Assembly: GCA_030760725.1 (NCBI GenBank)
Contig: JASWHV010000001.1
Location: forward strand, 78,761,683-78,825,682
Origin: Neostapfia colusana
Taxonomy: Eukaryota > Streptophyta > Magnoliopsida > Poales > Poaceae
Direction: 5' to 3'
Length of the DNA: 64,000 nt
Shown here: in pieces, positions 55,814 through 64,000 of the stretch
How positions within the stretch are numbered: the stretch's first letter is position 1
How the letters are laid out: every line of letters begins with the position of its first letter
Made by a program: the position numbers and the translations under genes
Notes under the pieces: model-generated
What the model was told of the DNA's origin: nothing
Databases searched by the model: none
The model's input: the letters and a program-made list of their open reading frames with translations, nothing else

Positions 55814-58212
55814 ATAAACCCCTACGGTTTTAAAAGAATAGAGTATAAGTCTTGCACTTTACAAAATAGGCTATGTACTTTACAATAATCATGAAATATG
55901 TTGTATATAGGTGAATTAGCCCCTGGAATTCTTATGACTTAGGAAATTGACTCTGGAATAGTGAATTGGAACCCTGTCAAAGTTGTAAATTCACAATTTA
56001 GCCCTCTAGCAAGCCATATTCTCATTTTAAACCCTGTAGTTAGTCTATATGAGGTACTTTGAAATCTGAAATTCTTATAAAATTACTACAGTAGAAAATG
56101 CCTCCAAAAGATGACACTATATTAATGTCGTTTTAGGAATTTTTAAAATAATTTGTTTATGTATTTTAAACAATATATATATTCTGTAATCACCAAATAA
56201 TATCTGTTTTAATGATGAAAATATATTCTAGCCATAAAAATCAATCTTAATTCACATTAAAACAATATACACTCTAGGAAGTAAATATAAAAGGTTTTAG
56301 GTGCAAAATTAAGGTCTCAAAGTTTTATTAGAAACTATAAAAGTACGTTTTAGGCTGAAACTACATTCTTGGGTGAAATATTATATCTGAAATATTTATT
56401 TTGAGATTGCAAAAATCCGTTTTAAGTTGGAATCACAATTTAGGTGTAATATTAGGTTTAAAATTGCATTAAAAAACATTATATATCCTAAAAATATGCA
56501 TGTATGTATATGTATAAGACTTGAAGTACATAATTAGGTATAGGGTGAAGTTAAATGCAATGTGTATCCATATATATACTTCGAAACTTAATATAATGTT
56601 ATAAGGAGATGGATAAATGTTTTATCATGAGCAACTTAAACTAAACATATCTATATGTCATATTACTAGTAACCATAGGCCAAGATAATAGAATACAAAA
56701 TGAATAAAGATGTAACTTTACATAGGAAATGTAAATGCTAAATGAACATATGTCTTTATGCACATTGATTTGCTATGATTGCCTATTTTGGATTGTTTCT
56801 TCATCTGTGTTATTTTCATTGTTTTATGTATGTTTACTTGGGTAGAACCAGCCAAAGAGCTGGTTCTGAACCTCCAAGAGCAGAATTTCGACATTCCTGA
56901 ACAACGAGAAGAAGGCAAGTGTTCCCTTACCAATTTGTTCCTACTTTAGGATATTAGTTAGAATTAATCGCATATTATCATAAATTGTTTGTAACATCAT
57001 AAATTGCTTGGGATAAAGGCTTGGTTGTTGTTTGTATTATAATAAATTGTGAAACCTATGTTTGCATGGTTTCCTAGATTTCCACAACCTTTTCCTTGTA
57101 GCCATGGTGGGAGTTTTATTAGTATATGAATGATTATTCTTTATGCTTAACCATTCTTAGAGTTTTGGGAAATTCAGGATATGAAATACAACTTGATTCA
57201 TTGAACATAGGATGGAACAGGATGATATGTTGTAGAATTAGGAATTTAGGCAGGTTGGATGATTTTGGTTGGTGTTGTATGCACGAGAACTTGGGCTAGT
57301 GATTGGTGCTTGTCTAGATTCTAAGGACCGATTGATTGAGCATTTAACCTAACTTTACAGTGCCGCCACAAGGCTGAGATGGGGGAGCTTGGTCAATTAA
57401 TTAGGTGCATTTCTGACTTAGTATGGATGTTTGGAAGGTGCGGGGAATGGGAGTCAGCGGGACTACCCTGAGAACCGCAAGGCTCAAGAGGGGGGCACTG
57501 CAACGGAGGTTGTAGACTATTGGATGCTGTTAGGGGTGAAACCTCAGTGGGCTTATACTAGTCAGAAATCCCTTCGTAAAGGCCCTGTAGTGATCTCCTG
57601 GCCGCATAACACAAAAGTGTGTAATGTGGTTGACTACCATGGGCAACAGGGAGGTTCTTTTAGTCCACCAGGAAACAGGGGATGAAATCAATACTTGTGC
57701 GTAAAGCAGCACAAACTCTGCTGAGATTTGGAAATTGTCATGACAGCCGTGCTCATGGTCAAAAGCGATTTGGACTTCTTCATGATTAGTGAATTGTTAA
57801 ATGAAATGGTTGGGAATTTTGGGTGGGAAACCTAGAAAAATTGATTTGGTTATGGGAAAGGGGTGAACTCAATTATTTCTTAATATAGGTTGCTAAGTCA
57901 AGCTAAGGTGTTAGGATATATGCATAGTGCTTAGCCATGATGTGAGCCTTTCCTTGACATTGGCCTTCATGTCATTTATTTTCCACACTTGTTGAGTATC
58001 TTAGGTACTAGGACTTGCTTTTTGTTGGATTTAATTTGTTGCTCAAGCAATGGTGATAGCATTGGATACAATAAAGATGATGTCGACCAAGAAGATCTTT
58101 ACTAGGTTAGCGGAATCCCTCAGGCAACGCCTGTGATGGAGCTCCACTAGAAATTATCTGCTGCTATGTTATTAATGTACCTAGTCCTTTTATTTAGTCT
58201 TTAAATACATTT
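55814..58212 (+). repeat. host LTR E, right part
   Basis: AT-rich for about 1 kb, then a block-a-like exon candidate (56846-56914) and a segment that in position corresponds to the intron-like part of the other long LTRs. I found no clear block b: an acidic open stretch ending in TAG near 58075-58110 is possible but lacks the WE.CTP motif. E's true end was not identified. A copia LTR edge begins at 58213. Confidence 0.45.
56846..56914 (+). other. diverged reading-frame block a in host LTR E
   Basis: 69 bp after TTGGGTAG and before GCAAGT, a full-consensus GC-type donor (AG|GCAAGT). In the same phase as the other blocks a, it is open for 22 codons and contains LVLNLQEQNFDIPEQREE. The length differs from 81 bp by 12, keeping phase. 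The shared features are context, phase, acidity and the E.L.L core, not strict sequence. Confidence 0.45.
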
Positions 58213-58266
58213 TGTAGGATATAAGGACACGAGATAAGCTACCAGAGGGAGGGTGAATGGTACATG
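58213..58266 (-). repeat. edge of a copia LTR (J), minus strand
   Basis: TGTAGGATATAAGG followed by AAGCTACCAGAGGGAGGGTGAATGGTA is the reverse complement of a SIRE-like LTR end. The end of unit F has the same word (TACCATTCACCCCCCTCTGGTAGCTT). Only about 54 bp precede the next insertion. Confidence 0.65.
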
Positions 58267-58494
58267 TGACACGGCCCCACGCCTTGTCTTGCCAGGATCA
58301 CGCTGAGGGGTGCTGCGTTGCACAGCACCGGATAACGCACATCAAAGATACAAAGCGGAAGCAAAGTTTTATTACATAAACATGTTTATGAACATTTGTA
58401 CAACAAAATACGTTCCGTCTACACTCACGGGCGTAGACTATGCATCGAGTTCACGTTCAGCCCGTGAACGTGTCCCCGCTAGCACGCACACACA

Positions 58495-58583
58495 CTAACA
58501 CGGCGGCGTGCACGACTCCCACTCGACGGGGTTCCCCTGCTGGGGTTCCGTCTCCTCCTCAGGAGTCCCTTCCTCATAGACCG
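58495..58583 (-). other. conserved LTR reading-frame block b with stop (minus-strand B relative)
   Basis: 89 bp on the minus strand after CTTTTGCAG, open to TAG, with EEGTPEEE and PVEWESCTPPC. Same length and phase as in element B. Many of the differences from B are at third codon positions. Confidence 0.55.
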
Positions 58584-59682
58584 CTGCAAAAGCTTCAAAC
58601 ACAAGCAGTGAGCACAATGGCTCAGCAAGACTGACCCGTTTCTCCTATCCACGAAACTTCTACATGAATGGTTATATGGTACATGAGGTAAAAATAAGTT
58701 GCAAAGGACTCGCCTAATTAATGGAACCTTACTTTCAAGTTTTAGCAGCAGGTTGTGGAGAACCTTACGCTAAGGCACATGAGAGAGCCACAATCAAACA
58801 AGAAACACAATTCTCTCATGTACTTTACCCAAAGTTGAAAATAACTTTAATTAGCTCTAAACTACAACAAGACATTAACAAGCAAAGTATATCTTTCAAA
58901 TCAGAAAACTTTTAACATGTATCTAGCCTGTTCTTTCTACGTCACGGTACAGTGAACAAGTGGTACTCACTGACCGCGAGGGATGGCGATTATAATCGAT
59001 TTACACCTGCAGGGTTACCCGAATAACCCGTCACGTACACCCGTACTCGATGTTGCCTACAACAACCATCACGGACGTCGTACGCAACCACCTTTCACCC
59101 ATCAGCCAAATGTTGAACTGGTCCAATCGTCCCGAGCAAGTGGTCTCTGCGCGCGCATCCACAGTGCCGCCAGCCGATTTACACCTCGAGCTCTCAACCT
59201 ACCCTCTGAACGACCAGCTATGCCTCAACACCCAGCTACCCAAGTTACATCGGTTTCCTGTTTCCCATATAGCCTGTAGGTCTTCGGTACTGTTCTAGCT
59301 TGTTCAACAGGCCCGCACACGGCTCGGTCCTCAATCAACACAAGCGGAGCTATAGCACCCAGGCCCCAAAGTCCGGCTGCCCTTACTTTCCGCTCGGTCT
59401 CATTTTTCTTGCCATGTGCTTCATTTGCTATCTTTACCCGAGTCAAGTGCCTCTAGCCTATCCTCGCGAGTAGTTCCAACAACTCGACCTGTACCGAATC
59501 CTACACTATCTTAGCATTGCAGTAGCTGAACGGGGTTTTCAATCCTAATCCCAACCCATGGTTTTCTTGGCTATGCATTTGGGTTTCAAACAAGACTCTA
59601 ATGCAAGAAGTAAGTGGGTGCTCAAAGTAAGTTCTCAAAACAGTAAAAAATTGTAAAAAGGTTAATGCAAACTGGAGCTTGC

Positions 59683-59763
59683 CTAGCTACTCTTGGCCGT
59701 ACGGTAGCTGCTCTTCCGGAGTGACAAAGTCTAATACTTCGGGTTCCTCCTCAACCTTCGCGA
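59683..59763 (-). other. conserved LTR reading-frame block a (minus-strand B relative)
   Basis: 81 bp on the minus strand after CATATGTAG and before GCAAGC, with KVEEEPEVLDFVTPEEQ. A glutamine codon near the end has become TAG, so this copy is broken, but the GC-type donor is intact, unlike in B. Confidence 0.5.
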
Positions 59764-61435
59764 CTACATATGATAAATATAAACATGTGTCAATTTAGAT
59801 GCATTTGAATTGAAATTAAGATTGTGAGGACTATAAGTCTTACTAGACATACCCAATGACTATGAAATTTTTACTGTGGTTTTGATACAACCTAAACAGA
59901 GACTTGGCCACGTTTTATTAGCAGTAAAGCTCATTTGAGCTCTCCACAAATAATTATGTACTTGACCTTAATTGGAGCTCCTAGGGTGTTCTAGGGACTT
60001 TCATGGAGCAAGCCATGATTTTCTGAAAACTAGATTTTCAGAGGGTTCTAATGGTGTTGATATCACTTAATTTGAAGGTTCCTAGCTACAGATATGGGCT
60101 AAACAATCTCAGAGAAATTCTGAAAATGTTTCTGGACATTTTCTATTTTCTCTTGAACAGTTTTATTAATCACACCATTAGGTGGATCAAATTAGCTCAA
60201 ATGGATCTGAAATTTTTATGGTAGCCCAGGGATATTTTGGTGAACAACCCAGCAAAATTTCAGAATTTTACTGCAAAGGGTTCTCCAGTTACAATTCTAA
60301 ACAGTTTAAATTTTGAAGAATTAATTCTGGAGAACTAAGGATTTTCATGAAGTGAAACTTGATTTTATGGAAATTACTCAGAGAGATGAATCCAAAAAAA
60401 TTTGGTTCACTCGATTTGGAGTTTCCTAGCCAAAGTTATGTGGGTTTGAAGTTTGAACTAAATCTGAAAATAGGGGAAATGTTTAAATTGCTGCGCGTGG
60501 GACCGGGCTACATGTCAACTCCTCAGCGGTCGACGCACGGGGCAACGGAGTCTTTCACGCATAGCCGCACCCAATCCTGTGCCACAGCAAATCACTGGTT
60601 TAAAATATCGGCCGCTGACACATGGGACCGGGGGCTTCGTCTACCTCCGGCCTCCCGCGCTCGGCCGCCGCGAACCCTCGCCGGAGTGCTCGGCGGTGGC
60701 CTCTGCCGTGTACCAAACTTCATAATCTTGGCCGCCTCTGCCTAATTCCACCCGGGGAACACGATGCTGTGCTCAGCTCGTCGTAAAAATCACCGGAACA
60801 CGGCCGGCGACAAGCGGCGACTTCGGAAGAACTTCGGCCGTGTCGGCCGGACTTCCTAGCACCCAAAATGATCGAGCTATCGGTCGTTGAGCATCAGTGG
60901 ACCCTAGGGAAGCTCGGCATGGGATCGAGGCAGCTCGGAATAGGCTCTATGTAAGCTCTCACCGTGCGCCCGATGGCTTCCGCCATTAGCGCCGGTAGAA
61001 AAGCTAGAACTGGCCGGTCTACCAAGGTTTTTTTGCCACGGCTGCAAAGGAAAGTTGGTTGCTACCAAGCCTAGCTCGTGTAGGAACAGTTTGAGAATCT
61101 CTAAACAACTATGGAGTGAGAATTTGGCGGATCTGCACCTGAAGGTCGGTCTGCGACGAACGAAAGGAAAAACTGAAATTCGTCGCCGGTGATCAAACAC
61201 TCGGGCTGTGGTTCGGGGGTGAGCAGCACCAGCCTCTAACGCGTCCGAGGAAACCTTAGGTTGGGCGTGACACTCTCCCGTTTGGGCTGTCCACGGGAGC
61301 CCGAGGTGCGGCGAACTTAGGTCACTGGAAAGAACTTTCGGTATGTGCGAGATCATCCGAGTTCAGCTAATTTCCTACAATGGGGAAGGAAGAGGAGAGC
61401 CTCTAGTACCGTTTTGCAGCTTAGAGGGAGTGGAG

Positions 61436-64000
61436 TGTAAAATCCCCAAAAAGTGGTAGCAAGAATTTTCAGCTCATGTACACTTAGGAAAAAAATGAGG
61501 GGAATTAAAACTTTGAATTATAACAGTGAAGGTTCAAAGTGAGGATTCAAACTTCCCAAAACTTCCAAACCTGGAGATCTAAATTCATAACTTTGGTCTT
61601 CATATTTCAAATATTTAACCTTCCAAATTTCAGCTCATTTGGAGGTGTTTTAGTATTTGTTTGGATTAAAAGGAGAAGCCCTTTAATCTGAATTTCCTCA
61701 ATTTTCATATTTGGTTCCACAAATGTGTTCTCCATATTTGAATTAGCAGCCATGCCAAAAATCAGGAACTTTGGGCTTGGTTTGCTATGTTTTTGGAGCA
61801 AGGAAAAGGGGAGAATTTGAATTATATTTCAAATTCAAATGACCAAACACAATTCAAACTTCACACCAGAAATCAAATCATTTGAATTCAGCAAGTTTAA
61901 ACCATGACTTGGTGTGAAAGTATAGCCTTAAATGTTGAGTAGCTGGGAGAGAAATATCAGTGAAAATTTTGATTAAAAAGGAGGAAGTGGAACCCATGGG
62001 TCAGCCTCACAAAGGGGCTGCCGCCAATGCCGACTTCGGTCGAACACCGAGCGGCCGCCAGCTCCCGGTTGAACCCGCGCCCGAGGGAGGGCACCGCGCC
62101 ACCTCCTGCTGCCTTGATTTGCTCGGCTGGATCACGGCAAGGAGTGCACCGAAGCTATTTCATTTTCCCTCAGCTCTTACTCCCGCCTCAGTTGCTTCCT
62201 TCACGCAGAGCACCGCTGCCGGTTTCCTCCCGATCAACCACAGCCTCCTGAGCTCGTTTGCTCGAGCTATCCACAGCAAATAGTAGCGCCTTGACGTGCT
62301 CTAGCTCCTCCTAGAATTTCCTCCAAGGTTTCCGATCAGAGCTGCTCACAAAATGGGTTTGCGCCAAAGTGTCGGGGTGCACTGAACCTCACCGTCTTGG
62401 CTCACCGTCGACAGCCTCATCCGGCCACCTTCTTCCCCAACTTTCTGTACACGAAAGGTTGTTTGCATGTCCTGATCGTGTAGCCGGAGGCTGTTTAGCG
62501 GTTGCTAGAACCGGTGGAGAGAATTTTGCCGTTTCCCGAAACTGTGTGTAGGCGGGTAGTGCTCGGTCTAACCAAAAATTCGTGTTGCCCGATCCACTAG
62601 AGCTCGAGCAAGCCTGCACACAATTTCCATACTGCCTAGCGCCTCTCCTCGATGAAGAACCGAGTGAAAGCGTCAAGAAATGAGGAAGTTCTAGCTGTTT
62701 TCTTAGTCGCCGGTGCAAAAGCACCTCGGGTCACCGTGGAGCCACCGGTTGCCGGTTGTTTCACCGGCGTTAGGGGCCATTACTAGCTTCTGCATCTTCC
62801 AATGGTGCTCTAGAGCCTGAGATCCGATCATTTGGTGGAGGAATGAGGGTTCCCGACCTCGCCGGAGTTCAAAACCCTGCTGTCACCGGTGCGCGCCACC
62901 TTCCGGTGAGTTTTGGCCGCCGGCGACCCCACCAGCGTGTTCAGCGGGGTAGATAACGGAGGAGCGGCGAGATTTGGCCCGGGAGGCGGCCGGGAAGGCC
63001 TTTCCCACCACCCTCGCCGGAGCAACGCCGCGGGTTCCTCTCTTTGGCACGAGGTAGAAGAGGGATCTGACGGGTGGGCCCCACAGCCAAGATTTAAACA
63101 TTTCCAGATTTTCCTAATTCAGTTCAAACTTTGGAATCCCATAACTTTATGTAGAAAACTATAAAAAGGGTGAGACCATATTTGTTGGAATCCTCATGAA
63201 GAGTACTTCACAGAGAAATAAATTGCTTGCTATGAAAATGCCCAGGAATTTCTGTAGAATTGTTTTTACTAAATCCTTTAGAGATTTACTACAGGAGCAA
63301 TTCTTTATGAAACATTCTCAAATTTGGGCAGCAAATCCTTTTCATGGTCACTAATCTCCAGTAAATATTTGGGCTTCATTGGAGTTCATTTGCTAGGCTA
63401 AATTGCCTTCCAAAGTTCAGCCTTATTTGGAAATTCAAATTTAAACAGAAACTTTTTCAGAACTCTTATCCAATTTCAAAAATTCATATCCCTCTGTTGG
63501 TAGCTCCAAAAATGGTGAAACAAATTTTGTTAGAACCATGGAGACTTACCATAATCAGATCTTCCACTTTTAGCTATGTCAAACTCCTGATTTGGGCTCA
63601 AAATTCAGAGAAACCTTGTACTTGTAGGAATATTGTAGACTACATTGTGCCATGACATTTCTCCAAATTTTGCTCAGATCATCCTTAGAGAGTCTAGTAG
63701 CCACTGTAAAATTCAAAAGCCAATTAAGAAACATAAATAGCAGTAGCTATGAATAGAAGTTCATTTAGTGACCGAAGTTGAGGACGCACCGGAGCCCTTG
63801 GACGTCCTCCCACCAGAAGCTAATTTCTCCTCTGACTTGCAACCAGGCAAGCCCCGGTTTGCACTTAAGTACCTTTTATAAAGTTTTTAATTCGTATCAC
63901 TTATGTATAGGTTGAAATGTATGCATTAGAGTTAGGGTGATTGAAACCCCACTTGCATAGCCTGTTTAACTCCTATGAAGGGTTGGGTAGTTTACAGACT
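61436..64000 (+). repeat. start of another long Tekay-like LTR, cut by window end
   Basis: TGTAAAATCCCC begins the LTR. An AT-rich stretch, a GC-rich island (about 61985-63080) and an intron-like part with block a (63769-63846) follow in the same order as in the other long LTRs, with sequence closest in layout to element A's LTR. Flanking pentamer on the left: TGGAG (61431-61435). Its element must continue to the right. Confidence 0.75.
63769..63846 (+). other. conserved LTR reading-frame block a (last LTR)
   Basis: 78 bp after GTTCATTTAG and before GCAAGCC, open in the shared phase, with TEVEDAPEPLDVLPPE and ending LQP. One codon shorter than the 81-bp copies. Block b would lie beyond the window, about 1 kb to the right. 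Confidence 0.55.

Larger units (their letters stand above)
58267..61435 (-). repeat. LTR related to element B, minus strand, interrupted
   Basis: It starts TGACACGGCCCCAC, the reverse of B's LTR end, and follows B's LTR backwards through the poly(A) signal, hairpins, block b, block a, the intron-like part and the GC-rich island. The GC-rich island is clearly more diverged from B than the rest. At 61435 another LTR begins, so the upstream end lies beyond the window. No interior of its element is seen. Confidence 0.8.

Noticed and set aside
1..64000. Host tRNA, rRNA, CRISPR or bacterial-type operon
   Set aside because: None was seen. Repeats are transposon LTRs, a minisatellite and a microsatellite. 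The tRNA-like words are 12-base primer-binding sites, not tRNA genes.

Overview
The window is a gene-free stretch of a grass (Poaceae) nuclear genome made almost entirely of nested, mostly dead LTR retrotransposons. The evidence is eukaryotic and plant-specific: gag-pol relics of Ty3/gypsy chromoviruses of the Tekay type (pol ends in a chromodomain, LTRs of 3.5-4.3 kb, primer sites matching initiator-methionine tRNA), one Tat-type Ty3/gypsy element with a second primer-site type, SIRE-like and older Ty1/copia pieces, and target-site duplications at several insertion points. I found no convincing host gene, tRNA, rRNA or miRNA. The species cannot be named from this sequence alone.

Left block (1-20310). 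An old copia reverse transcriptase is cut at 7642/7643 by a minus-strand LTR fragment (6899-7642), which is itself invaded by a minus-strand Tekay-like element (gag 1-845, leader, primer site, LTR 2824-6898). The same copia gene is cut again at codon level by a second copia element (7852-20052, target duplication CTTCA). That element holds a truncated Tat-type element (7958-10708, with a 109-bp minisatellite in its LTR) fused to a minus-strand Tekay-like element (10709-18388) whose gag is tandemly duplicated.

Middle block (20311-54711). An unexplained stretch with a 96-bp CA microsatellite leads into what looks like another long LTR (from 20935). A complete but mutated Tekay-like element lies in it on the + strand (element B, 21713-54711). 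B carries an additional reading frame before gag (27152-28113), an inserted copia-like unit in its polymerase (30631-33979, target duplication GAAAT), and a younger full-length Tekay-like element in its 3' LTR (element A, 38248-53178, target duplication AAATG).

Right block (54712-64000). The invaded host LTR continues, with a 743-bp solo LTR (55066-55808, target duplication CACAC), a sliver of copia LTR, a minus-strand relative of B's LTR (58267-61435), and the beginning of one more long LTR (61436 to the end).

Most interesting observation: the long LTRs of at least four diverged families share two short reading-frame blocks lying about 1 kb apart and flanked by splice-site-like sequence. 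The first block ends at a GC-type 5' splice site (AG|GCAAG), the second starts after a pyrimidine-rich CAG. They join in the same phase in every family, differ in length only by multiples of three, and end in a shared motif (WE.CTP or WE.YTP followed by a stop). This suggests a small acidic protein, or the 3' end of a spliced gene, encoded inside the LTR itself. The upstream exon was not found.
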